Source of the DNA: Desulfocapsa sp.
Lineage (GTDB): Bacteria > Desulfobacterota > Desulfobulbia > Desulfobulbales > Desulfocapsaceae
Assembly (NCBI GenBank): GCA_029934915.1
Contig: JAOZLI010000172.1
Span: 1-5,816 of the forward strand
Direction: 5' to 3'
DNA: 5,816 nucleotides
Part shown: one piece after another, positions 1 to 4,409 of the stretch
Numbering within the stretch: position 1 is the first letter of the stretch
How the letters are laid out: each line of letters starts with the position of its first letter
Position numbers and translations under genes: made by a program
The notes under the pieces: generated by a model
Seen by the model: the letters and a program-made list of their open reading frames with translations, nothing else
What the model was told of the DNA's origin: nothing
Databases searched by the model: none

Positions 1-233
1 TTCTTTTTAAAGATGATAACTTTCTTCGCTTTGCCCTGCTCAGCAATTTTAGCGATAACTTTTGCATTCTCAACGACAGGACGACCAATCTGAATATTTT
101 CGCCATCTGCCACCATTAATACATCAGTCAGTTCCACCGTGTCACCAACAGCACCTTCAAGCTTTTCTACACGAAGCTGATCACCGTTAGCTACCTGATA
201 CTGTTTTCCGCCGGTTCTTACAATTGCATACAT
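1..233 (-). CDS. rplU: 50S ribosomal protein L21, 5' part of the gene (cut by the window edge)
   Basis: The minus-strand frame begins [14 protein letters not shown] and continues through GDTVEL and a lysine-rich VIIFKKK stretch, which is the unmistakable N-terminal three quarters of bacterial L21, a 23S rRNA-binding protein of the large subunit. About 77 codons are visible of the roughly 103 usual for the family; the missing end is beyond base 1, so this is truncation by the window and not a broken gene. The ATG is preceded by a GAGAGGA Shine-Dalgarno-like run. In most bacteria rplU is followed by rpmA (L27) and often obgE, which would lie off the left edge. It has its own promoter (295-323) and is separated from the upstream same-strand AP2 gene by a terminator, so it probably starts its own transcription unit. 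Confidence 0.97.
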   Translation of the reverse strand, partial: MYAIVRTGGKQYQVANGDQLRVEKLEGAVGDTVELTDVLMVADGENIQIGRPVVENAKVIAKIAEQGKAKKVIIFKK

Positions 234-294
234 TCCTACATCCTCTCGATATGTGGTACTTCAATAATTTCAATCATGAATAAAAGAATCCTTC

Positions 295-323
295 TATAAA
301 CCTTTTTCATGGAAGAATGTCAA
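295..323 (-). promoter_or_regulatory. Probable sigma-70 promoter of rplU
   Basis: Reading on the minus strand, a perfect -35 hexamer TTGACA (323-318) is followed after exactly 17 bp by TTTATA (300-295), a weak -10; a TATAGA offset by two bases is an alternative -10. The predicted start of transcription, near 288, gives a leader of about 55 nt before the rplU ATG. The site lies between the terminator of the upstream gene and rplU, where a promoter is expected. The -35 and spacing are seen directly; activity is inferred. Confidence 0.6.
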
Positions 324-340
324 CATCTTTCGAAACTGGC

Positions 341-384
341 ACAACAAAAAAAGGCAATCTCAACCGATATTAGCCGAGATTGCC
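341..384 (-). terminator. Intrinsic terminator after the AP2-domain gene
   Basis: On the minus strand a perfect 9-bp stem, GGCAATCTC (reverse complement of 376-384) with GAGATTGCC (reverse complement of 353-361), closes a 14-nt loop and is followed at once by a run of seven T (352-346) and TGTTGT-like sequence. It begins about 45 bp past the stop of the 428-868 gene, so it ends that transcript and isolates it from rplU. Confidence 0.85.
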
Positions 385-427
385 AAAATTTATCCAAAAG
401 CGCTAAGGATTCACTCAAAAAAGTTAC

Positions 428-868
428 TTACAAACCTAACCTGACCCGTTCCTTCTCTTGACGAATAGCACAAGCCTTGATAAAAGCGCCTTCTTTACCA
501 TGTTTACGGACAGAGACGGAAGTCTTCCCCTGTTTACCCTCTGTGGTAACCCAGCTGATTTCATAGCGGTTGAACTTTTCATTGAGACGAACCCCAACGA
601 CACCAGTACCGGAATTACTCACCGTCACAAGATGTTTATTCGTGCGTATCTTACCAAGCTTTTTTTCTGTAGCGTCGCGCCAGGCAACTGCAGCTAAAAG
701 ACTAGAGTACCGTCCTCCGCATTTCTTATCGGAAAAGAATTTGGAATGCGTCTTCCTTTGGAACCGAACCCTTACGTACCATCCGTGAGTTCGTTTTGAT
801 TCCTGGTCGATACGAGCAACATCTTTATGTTTTTGGAGCAAAAACTCCTGCTGTTTTGATTTATCCAT
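428..868 (-). CDS. Small protein with two AP2/ERF-like DNA-binding modules
   Basis: This is a basic 146-residue protein. Residues about 86-140 match the pattern of bacterial and phage AP2 domains: SGTGVVGV, then a Y-x-I-x-W strand, a short turn with GK, SVSVRKHG, and a helix with EGAFIKA ending in charged residues. Residues about 17-68 look like a second, divergent module with THGWYVRVR, SKFFSDKKCGG and a helix LLAAVAWRD. AP2 modules are three-stranded sheets plus a helix that bind DNA; in bacteria they often sit in HNH homing endonucleases or mobile-element proteins, but no HNH, integrase or other catalytic part is present here. A strong AAAGGAG site 7-8 bases before the ATG fixes the start. 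It is a single-gene unit with its own terminator, and a MITE ends 28 bp before its start. A DNA-binding or regulatory role is inferred; the target is unknown. Confidence 0.8.
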   Translation of the reverse strand: MDKSKQQEFLLQKHKDVARIDQESKRTHGWYVRVRFQRKTHSKFFSDKKCGGRYSSLLAAVAWRDATEKKLGKIRTNKHLVTVSNSGTGVVGVRLNEKFNRYEISWVTTEGKQGKTSVSVRKHGKEGAFIKACAIRQEKERVRLGL

Positions 869-895
869 TATAGTTCTCCTTTTGTTTGCTACCCG

Positions 896-916
896 CTAGG
901 AGCTTGTCCGAGAATA
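896..916 (+). repeat. Left terminal inverted repeat of the MITE-like element
   Basis: This 21-bp arm starts CTAGGAGCTTGTCCGAGA and is complementary to 1045-1065 except at one base. It ends 28 bp upstream of the AP2 gene's ATG and 12 bp from its Shine-Dalgarno run. Confidence 0.85.
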
Positions 917-963
917 CCCTTTCGGAGTCTCGTACCTCGCTTACCTGCCCAAACTCTTCGTTA

Positions 964-1020
964 TTTATAAAAAATAATGCTCGGAATATTAACTATATGC
1001 CTGCGCTTATTTTGTATAAA
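964..1020 (-). promoter_or_regulatory. Candidate promoters inside the MITE, reading into the AP2 gene
   Basis: Two sigma-70-like pairs read on the minus strand: TTTATA (1020-1015), 17 bp, TATAGT (997-992); and TTAATA (992-987), 17 bp, TATAAA (969-964). Each has four of six -35 matches and five of six -10 matches with ideal spacing. Because only 27 bp separate the element from the AP2 start codon, transcription of that gene must begin inside the element or beyond it. The region is AT-rich, so chance matches are possible. Confidence 0.35.
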
Positions 1021-1045
1021 TGCCTCGATTTTGAACAAAATGCCT
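1009..1045 (+). repeat. Imperfect tandem repeat inside the MITE-like element
   Basis: Two adjacent units, ATTTTGTATAAATGCCT (1009-1025) and ATTTTGAACAAAATGCCT (1028-1045), differ by two substitutions and one inserted A. A third ATGCCT stands at 997-1002. Subterminal repeats of this sort are often transposase-binding sites in non-autonomous elements; that role here is inferred. Confidence 0.55.
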
Positions 1046-1065
1046 ATTCTCGAACAAGCTCCTAG
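1045..1065 (-). repeat. Right terminal inverted repeat of the MITE-like element
   Basis: This arm ends AACAAGCTCCTAG and mirrors 896-916. A perfect TATAAT (1068-1073) begins two bases beyond it, but no -35-like hexamer stands at the right distance. Confidence 0.85.
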
Positions 1066-1318
1066 TATATAATGTAAACATTTTCGAAAAATAATCACTG
1101 CCACATCCAAAAGTCAGGGAGCAACTGCTTAGCCTGCAGGAACAGTAATGACATCGATTAATGTGATACTAACTTTGACAGTCAGGCTTTGTCAATAAGT
1201 ATCAATAAGCATTTACTAAAATAGCTAAAACGCCTAGTCATAATGCCTAGAGCCTCTTCTGAGAATTATTCATGCAACCAAAAAGCATCCTTTTATTACT
1301 AAAACATACCCAGCTGAT
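1066..1318. other. Intergenic region between the MITE and mazG, no gene seen
   Basis: No convincing coding frame, tRNA or strong terminator is visible in these 253 bp. They hold a pair of inverted TTGACA words (1175-1180 and 1190-1195, nine bases apart), two direct TCAATAAG copies (1192-1199 and 1202-1209) and a possible mazG promoter. The inverted TTGACA/TGTCAA pair could be a small operator, but it is short. Confidence 0.5.
1189..1217 (+). promoter_or_regulatory. Candidate promoter for mazG
   Basis: TTGTCA (1189-1194, five of six) is followed after 17 bp by TTTACT (1212-1217, four of six). A perfect TTGACA at 1175-1180 lies just upstream but finds only TATCAA at a long 19-bp spacing. Either would give a leader of about 100 nt. 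Moderate-to-weak evidence. Confidence 0.35.
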
Positions 1319-1714
1319 ATGACACTTGAAAAAGACAATTTCCATACATTTTGTAACACTATACGTACCCTTCGTTCGCCAAAAGGTTGCCCATGGGACA
1401 AAAAACAAACTATCCAAAGTCTGCAAAAATATATAAAGGAGGAAAGTGAGGAATTACTTGAAGCAATGCGGTCAAACGACCCTGCTCATATTTGCGAAGA
1501 ATCGGGTGATCTGCTCTTCCTTCTTGTTTTATTAGCTGAAATCAATCAGGAAGCCGGTAATTTTTCAATGGCAGACGTACTTGAAACAATAAACCAAAAA
1601 ATGATAGGTCGACATCCGCACGTATTTGCCGGAATTCCCATTGGAAGCGAAGAAGAACAAAAAAAACAGTGGGAAAAAATCAAATCTGAAGAGTCCCTGA
1701 AAAAAACAAATTGA
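1319..1714 (+). CDS. mazG: MazG-family nucleoside triphosphate pyrophosphohydrolase, single domain
   Basis: The protein has the classic MazG order: LRSPKGCPWDKKQT (19-31), the metal-binding EExxE at E41-E42-E45, a second ExxD at E61/D64 fifteen residues later, and KMIGRHPHVFAG (94-105). These enzymes hydrolyse NTPs or dNTPs to NMP and pyrophosphate with Mg2+, which cleans the nucleotide pool or lowers alarmone levels. At 131 residues it carries one domain, half the length of the two-domain E. coli enzyme; a compact form is common outside Enterobacteria. ATG 1319 is the only ATG, GTG or TTG after the in-frame stop at 1241-1243, but it lacks a recognisable Shine-Dalgarno. No mazE or mazF toxin gene lies beside it. 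The TGA stop overlaps the -35 hexamer of the next operon's promoter. Confidence 0.92.
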   Translation: MTLEKDNFHTFCNTIRTLRSPKGCPWDKKQTIQSLQKYIKEESEELLEAMRSNDPAHICEESGDLLFLLVLLAEINQEAGNFSMADVLETINQKMIGRHPHVFAGIPIGSEEEQKKQWEKIKSEESLKKTN

Positions 1715-1739
1715 CACAAGCCTTCAGGCATTGTATTTT
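1711..1739 (+). promoter_or_regulatory. Probable promoter of the rpsF operon
   Basis: A perfect TTGACA (1711-1716) is followed after exactly 17 bp by TATTTT (1734-1739, four of six). Transcription would begin near 1746, giving a leader of about 134 nt before rpsF. The -35 overlaps the mazG stop codon, so the promoter is packed against the end of mazG. Confidence 0.6.
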
Positions 1740-1740
1740 T
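1716..1740 (+). terminator. Weak hairpin with T-tract after mazG
   Basis: ACAAGCC (1716-1722) can pair with GGC and TTGT (1727-1729, 1731-1734) around a TTCA tetraloop, with one bulged A, followed by ATTTTT. It could end mazG transcripts. It occupies the same bases as the spacer and -10 of the rpsF promoter, so it may be coincidental. Confidence 0.35.
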
Positions 1741-1759
1741 GTTGGTTTTGTTATGAAGA

Positions 1760-1778
1760 TGCGTTTAAAATAAACGCA
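1760..1778 (+). other. Perfect hairpin in the rpsF leader
   Basis: TGCGTTTA (1760-1767) and TAAACGCA (1771-1778) form an uninterrupted 8-bp stem over an AAA loop. It lies near the predicted transcript start and could shield the 5' end or act as a protein site. No T-tract follows. Confidence 0.5.
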
Positions 1779-1781
1779 CAA

Positions 1782-1804
1782 CTTTTCCACATAGTGTGGA
1801 AAAG
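1782..1804. promoter_or_regulatory. Inverted pair of DnaA-box-like 9-mers in the rpsF leader
   Basis: TTTTCCACA (1783-1791) and its exact reverse complement TGTGGAAAA (1795-1803) face each other across three bases, within a 10-bp perfect inverted repeat. Each 9-mer fits the relaxed DnaA-box consensus TT(A/T)TNCACA. DnaA can act as a transcription factor at such boxes. As RNA the same bases make a 10-bp hairpin with a TAG loop, so the symmetry could instead serve RNA structure. Seen directly: the sequence; inferred: DnaA binding. Confidence 0.45.
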
Positions 1805-1805
1805 C

Positions 1806-1874
1806 CCTCTTCGCTCTTGCATTTTATGGAAGAGCCACCGGGAAATATTCCCTTATCATGAGTCCACGAGGAGG
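1806..1874 (+). promoter_or_regulatory. Candidate S6:S18 autoregulatory leader that can hide the rpsF ribosome site
   Basis: CCTCTTC (1806-1812) can pair with GAGGAGG (1868-1874), which is the rpsF Shine-Dalgarno, in seven pairs with one G-U. Inside, GCTCTT (1813-1818) pairs with AAGAGC (1830-1835), continued by CAT/ATG around a TTT loop; then comes CACCG (1836-1840 region), and GGGAA/TTCCC (1840-1852) forms a third stem. Known S6:S18 leader RNAs upstream of rpsF carry a hairpin beside a conserved CCG that the S6-S18 dimer binds, imitating its 16S rRNA site. The fit is by eye and not scored against a covariance model. Confidence 0.5.
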
Positions 1875-1879
1875 AACTT

Positions 1880-2380
1880 ATGCGCAGGTATGAAACGATC
1901 TATATTCTTCGTCCCAGTCTGGGAGAAGAAGAGATCACCAAAGTAATTGAAGGTACAAACACTATTCTCAGCTCAGACGATGGAGAAATCATCGCACTCG
2001 ACAAATGGGGATTACGCAAGCTTGCCTATCTTATCAAAAAAGAATCCAATGGCTATTATGTTTTCTGTGACTACGCCACAGCTCCCGCCAATGTGTCTGA
2101 GATGGAACGTAAGTTCCGTATTGATGATGCAGTCATGAAGTACATGACAGTAAAACTTGCTGATGCAATTGATACAGATGGTATTGAAGCTGCCCGTGGT
2201 GATTATGAAGCCGCTAAAGTTGCTGCTGCCCAAGCTGCTGAAGAAGCAGATCAGGAAAAAGATGAGCAGAGTGACAACAAAAAAGAACCGGTAAAAGAAG
2301 CTGTCACAGAAGCAGTTAAAGAACCCGTTCAAGAAGCAGCTAGCGAGACAGAAGAAGTAAAAGAGACTTCAGGAGAATAA
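1880..2380 (+). CDS. rpsF: 30S ribosomal protein S6 with a long acidic C-terminal tail
   Basis: Residues 1-97 are the S6 ferredoxin-like fold: [14 protein letters not shown] at the start, [12 protein letters not shown] (43-54), GYYVFCDY (58-65) and a [12 protein letters not shown] block (78-89). S6 pairs with S18 on the platform of the 30S subunit by contacting 16S rRNA. Residues about 100-166 form an extra tail rich in Ala, Glu and Lys, with two KEPV(K/Q)EA copies about 12 residues apart (135-142 and 147-154). E. coli S6 is about 131-135 residues, so this tail is unusually long. A strong GAGGAGG site five bases before the ATG sets the start. It heads the operon, with its stop one base before the rpsR start, and is probably controlled by the leader described at 1806-1874. 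Confidence 0.96.
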   Translation: MRRYETIYILRPSLGEEEITKVIEGTNTILSSDDGEIIALDKWGLRKLAYLIKKESNGYYVFCDYATAPANVSEMERKFRIDDAVMKYMTVKLADAIDTDGIEAARGDYEAAKVAAAQAAEEADQEKDEQSDNKKEPVKEAVTEAVKEPVQEAASETEEVKETSGE

Positions 2381-2381
2381 C

Positions 2382-2624
2382 ATGCCCCCTAAAAAACGGA
2401 TTTTTCATAGAAAAAGAGTCTGTCGTTTCTGCACAGATTCAGAAATGATCATTGATTATAAAGATGCTAAAGTTCTTCGTAATTTTGTTACCGAACGTGG
2501 AAAAATTATTCCTCGTCGTATATTCGGAACATGTGCAACCCACCAGCGTCAAGTATGCGAAGCTATTAAACGTGCCAGACAGATCGCACTGCTTCCGTAC
2601 TCAGGTAACACCCCAAGGGGATAA
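2382..2624 (+). CDS. rpsR: 30S ribosomal protein S18
   Basis: This 80-residue basic protein contains the S18 hallmarks [19 protein letters not shown] (24-42), [15 protein letters not shown] (44-58) and [12 protein letters not shown] (62-73). It binds S6 and helps build the central platform of the 30S subunit. A CxxC pair (C14, C17) plus C51 with H54 or C59 could hold a zinc ion, as in the cysteine-containing class of S18 proteins; metal binding is inferred from the residues. The ATG comes one base after the rpsF stop, with AGGAGA inside the end of rpsF, so the two are translationally coupled and made in matched amounts. Confidence 0.97.
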   Translation: MPPKKRIFHRKRVCRFCTDSEMIIDYKDAKVLRNFVTERGKIIPRRIFGTCATHQRQVCEAIKRARQIALLPYSGNTPRG

Positions 2625-2630
2625 GTCTGA

Positions 2631-3614
2631 TTGACGATTGAACGTATGAACCCGGAAACAGATAATCCTGCTGGCAAAAACTTTGCTCAGCATATTTTAC
2701 TTGTCAGTGCAGTAATTCTTCTGCCTGGGTTTTTAGGAGCTATATTTGGCTGGATACATATGCTCCTGCCTCTGGTCGTTTTCTATTATCTAATACGATA
2801 CGGGAACAACAGCGGCAAAAAATACATCCTGTTCGGATGTGTACTTGCTTGTGCAGCAGGCCTGATCTTTCAGATTTTTGAGCAACTATTGTTTGCCCTG
2901 ACCCTGATTCCAACCGGTTTTATACTGGCTGATTCAGTGAACAGAAAAGAAAAGCTCTATATTGCCGGCTTAAAAGGAACCCTTGCACTTATCGGTACCT
3001 GGGTTGTAGCCGCTTCCATTCTTTCTGTTGGCCTGGAGCATCATCCTTACACGTTACTGGTTACGTCACTAACGCAAGGGATGGACGAAGCTCTGGCCTA
3101 TTACAAGGCAAACAGTACGGTATCGGCGGAAACGCTGTTCCTGTTACAGGAAACATTTAGAGAGATGAAATTCTGGATTCCGAAGGTATTACCCGGGGTT
3201 CTGATCTGCATCACGCTTCTTGTTACCTGGGTTACCATGGTTATGGGCAACAGGTTGCTGTTCAAGAAAACCGGTTCAAGGCCTTGGCCTGAATACCGAT
3301 TATGGGTTCTGCCAGAAAAACTGGTCTGGATCCTGATTACTTCTGCTGCTCTGGTTATCATACCAACAGTTGGAGGTAGAACGATTGGAATCAATGTGCT
3401 GTTGGTCAGTGGGCTTCTGTATTGTTTTCAGGGACTCTCCATTTTAGTGTTTTATTTTTATAAGTGGAGTGTACCAGTATTTTTACGCAGCATCATTTAT
3501 GTCATACTTTTCTTTCAATCCTTTGGGGCAATCATTCTTGCCATTATTGGAGTAATTGATGTATGGGCAGATGTGAGAAAACTAAACAGTCCCGAGCAGG
3601 AAACTGATACTTAA
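2631..3614 (+). CDS. DUF2232 family multi-pass membrane protein
   Basis: This is a hydrophobic protein of 327 residues with about eight membrane segments, roughly at 19-40, 42-57, 65-101 (probably two), 112-134, 184-206, 231-248, 253-277 and 285-311, ending in GVIDVWADVRKL (306-318), a typical close for the DUF2232/YybS family. Members of this family sit between rpsR and rplI in many Desulfobacterota and related genomes; their function is not established, and a transporter or envelope role is only a guess. The first codon is TTG at 2631, six bases after the rpsR stop, with AAGGGG ten bases ahead inside the end of rpsR. The first ATG (2646) has no ribosome site, so TTG is preferred. Codon use and spacing fit the neighbouring genes. 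Confidence 0.85.
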   Translation: MTIERMNPETDNPAGKNFAQHILLVSAVILLPGFLGAIFGWIHMLLPLVVFYYLIRYGNNSGKKYILFGCVLACAAGLIFQIFEQLLFALTLIPTGFILADSVNRKEKLYIAGLKGTLALIGTWVVAASILSVGLEHHPYTLLVTSLTQGMDEALAYYKANSTVSAETLFLLQETFREMKFWIPKVLPGVLICITLLVTWVTMVMGNRLLFKKTGSRPWPEYRLWVLPEKLVWILITSAALVIIPTVGGRTIGINVLLVSGLLYCFQGLSILVFYFYKWSVPVFLRSIIYVILFFQSFGAIILAIIGVIDVWADVRKLNSPEQETDT

Positions 3615-3636
3615 TATTTTACAACTTTATACGAAT

Positions 3637-3662
3637 CCTTCATATTATCGACAAAATGAAGG
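3637..3662 (+). other. Hairpin before rplI
   Basis: CCTTCAT (3637-3643) and ATGAAGG (3656-3662) form a perfect 7-bp stem over a 12-nt loop in the 75-bp gap between the DUF2232 gene and rplI. No T-tract follows, so it does not look like a terminator; a processing or stabilising hairpin that sets the L9 level apart is possible. Confidence 0.45.
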
Positions 3663-3689
3663 TAGCCATAGGAACTCTAGGAGACCAAA

Positions 3690-4154
3690 ATGGAAGTTAT
3701 TTTAAAAGAGACTATCGACACCCTTGGCAGGGAAGGCGATGTCGTAACCGTGAAAGCGGGTTACGGACGCAATTATCTTCTTCCCCAGCAAAAAGCAGTT
3801 ATGGCAACACCTGCCAATATAGCGATGGTTGAGCAAAACAAAGCTGATATAGAAGCACGTATCAACTCTGACATGGCAAAAGCTGAGGCACTTGCCAAGA
3901 AGCTTGCCGGCACCACAATTACCATCGCAATGCTCACCAGCGACGAAGAACGTCTTTTCGGTTCTGTAACAGAATCTGATATCAGCAAAAAACTCGCTGA
4001 AGAGACAGGTGTTGAGCTTGAGAAGAAACAAATTCTTCTTGTTGACCCCATTAAAGCACTGGGTGAGACTGTTGTTACCTGTAAGGTCGGATATCAAACA
4101 GTTGTTGATATCACCATCCAGGTTGTACCTCTACAAGAAACTGAAGAAGCCTGA
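3690..4154 (+). CDS. rplI: 50S ribosomal protein L9
   Basis: The N-terminal 23S rRNA-binding domain reads MEVILKETIDTLGREGDVV and then VKAGYGRNYLLPQQKAV (21-37); a charged, alanine-rich linking helix follows (about 42-74) and then the C-terminal domain with FGSVTESDISKKL and KALGETVVTCKVGYQTV. L9 projects from the base of the L1 stalk and affects frame maintenance. Length (154) is near normal. One oddity: the glycine closing the L9 signature (PQGKAV in most species, position 34) is glutamine here. AGGAGA stands seven bases before the ATG. It follows the DUF2232 gene and precedes dnaB, an arrangement shared by many Desulfobacterota. Confidence 0.97.
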   Translation: MEVILKETIDTLGREGDVVTVKAGYGRNYLLPQQKAVMATPANIAMVEQNKADIEARINSDMAKAEALAKKLAGTTITIAMLTSDEERLFGSVTESDISKKLAEETGVELEKKQILLVDPIKALGETVVTCKVGYQTVVDITIQVVPLQETEEA

Positions 4155-4183
4155 TATAGTTAACGGATTTCTTCTATTTCATA

Positions 4184-4224
4184 TTGTTCCTGTCTTAAGG
4201 CCTCACAGCCAAAAGCAGGAACAA
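4184..4224 (+). other. Hairpin just after rplI
   Basis: TTGTTCCTG (4184-4192) is perfectly complementary to CAGGAACAA (4216-4224) across 23 nt, within which GGC/GCC can add three more pairs. It has no T-tract of its own and stands immediately ahead of the terminator-like hairpin at 4229. It may protect the 3' end of the rplI message. Confidence 0.5.
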
Positions 4225-4228
4225 CTTG

Positions 4229-4274
4229 CAGCACACTGTCAGAGATCTTTCTTTGCACAGTGTGTTGTTATTTG
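4229..4274 (+). terminator. Probable terminator after rplI
   Basis: CAGCACACTGT (4229-4239) pairs with ACAGTGTGTTG (4257-4267) in eleven pairs including one G-U, and CAGAGA/TCTTTG inside (4240-4245 and 4250-4255) extends the stem by six more pairs with one bulged C. TTATTT follows. The stem is strong but the T-run is broken, so termination may be partial, leaving some read-through to dnaB. Confidence 0.55.
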
Positions 4275-4375
4275 GTAACTATCAGGTTATTAGCCTTTTA
4301 GGCTGTAGGCCATGGGGTAAACCTGTTTTCCCTAACAGCCTAAACACCTTCAGTCTATTGCCCCTGATCAGTTAC
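4275..4375. repeat. 101-bp imperfect palindrome between rplI and dnaB
   Basis: The outer arms GTAACTATCAGG (4275-4286) and CCTGATCAGTTAC (4363-4375) are complementary except for one extra C. Inside, 4297-4309 (TTTAGGCTGTAGG) pairs with 4331-4344 (CCTAACAGCCTAAA) with one bulged A. AGCCT/AGGCT (4292-4304) offers a competing small hairpin. The design resembles a dispersed palindromic element of the REP/ERIC/MITE sort, or a structured RNA segment; it holds no gene. Whether it recurs elsewhere in the genome cannot be seen here. Confidence 0.55.
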
Positions 4376-4380
4376 TTTAT

Positions 4381-4409
4381 TTGAGTGATTCCACTTTTTT
4401 ACGTAGAAT
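4381..4409 (+). promoter_or_regulatory. Candidate dnaB promoter touching the start codon
   Basis: TTGAGT (4381-4386, four of six) is followed after 17 bp by TAGAAT (4404-4409, five of six). The -10 ends at the base before the ATG at 4410, so a transcript from it would begin inside the annotated reading frame. That is compatible with the alternative ATG at 4476 as start, or the match may be accidental with dnaB read from upstream. Confidence 0.4.

Larger units (their letters stand above)
896..1065. mobile_element. MITE-like non-autonomous element, 170 bp
   Basis: The ends are inverted repeats of 21 bp (896-916 and 1045-1065) that match at 20 positions; the only mismatch is the 13th base (C on the left, T in the complement of the right). 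Each arm runs CTAGGAGCTTGT then (C/T)CGAGAATA. The element holds no gene. Both outermost tetranucleotides are CTAG, so the event can be read as insertion into CTAG with duplication of the central TA, leaving true ends that start GGAGCTTGT. That target habit is known for IS630/Tc1-mariner-type and some IS5-group transposases, so one of these may have moved it; the family assignment is inference. No transposase is in the window. Confidence 0.8.

Noticed and set aside
458..788. Two overlapping plus-strand reading frames of 79 and 72 codons opposite the AP2 gene
   Set aside because: They lie fully antisense to a well-supported gene with a strong ribosome site and terminator, and their translations show no domain pattern.
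1009..1045. A CRISPR array fragment, from the repeated ATTTTG...ATGCCT units
   Set aside because: The units are only 17-18 bp, nearly adjacent with no spacers, and lie inside a transposon-like element.
1068..1073. A promoter built on the perfect TATAAT just right of the MITE
   Set aside because: No -35-like hexamer occurs 16-18 bp upstream and there is no extended -10 TG.
1319..1714. A mazEF-type toxin-antitoxin system, suggested by the mazG name
   Set aside because: No mazE or mazF reading frame is adjacent; single mazG genes are common as housekeeping pyrophosphohydrolases.
1740..1804. A chromosomal replication origin, from DnaA-like boxes beside AT-rich DNA
   Set aside because: Only two boxes are present, both in a symmetric hairpin, and no cluster or unwinding-element repeats are visible.
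1731..1946. A 71-codon plus-strand frame running through the rpsF leader
   Set aside because: It crosses the leader hairpins, overlaps rpsF out of frame, lacks a ribosome site and has a random-looking Cys/Phe-rich product.
4275..4375. An integron attC site, because of the nested palindrome with AAC and GTT at its ends
   Set aside because: The required RYYYAAC and GTTRRRY core boxes are not met at either arm, and neither neighbour is a cassette gene.
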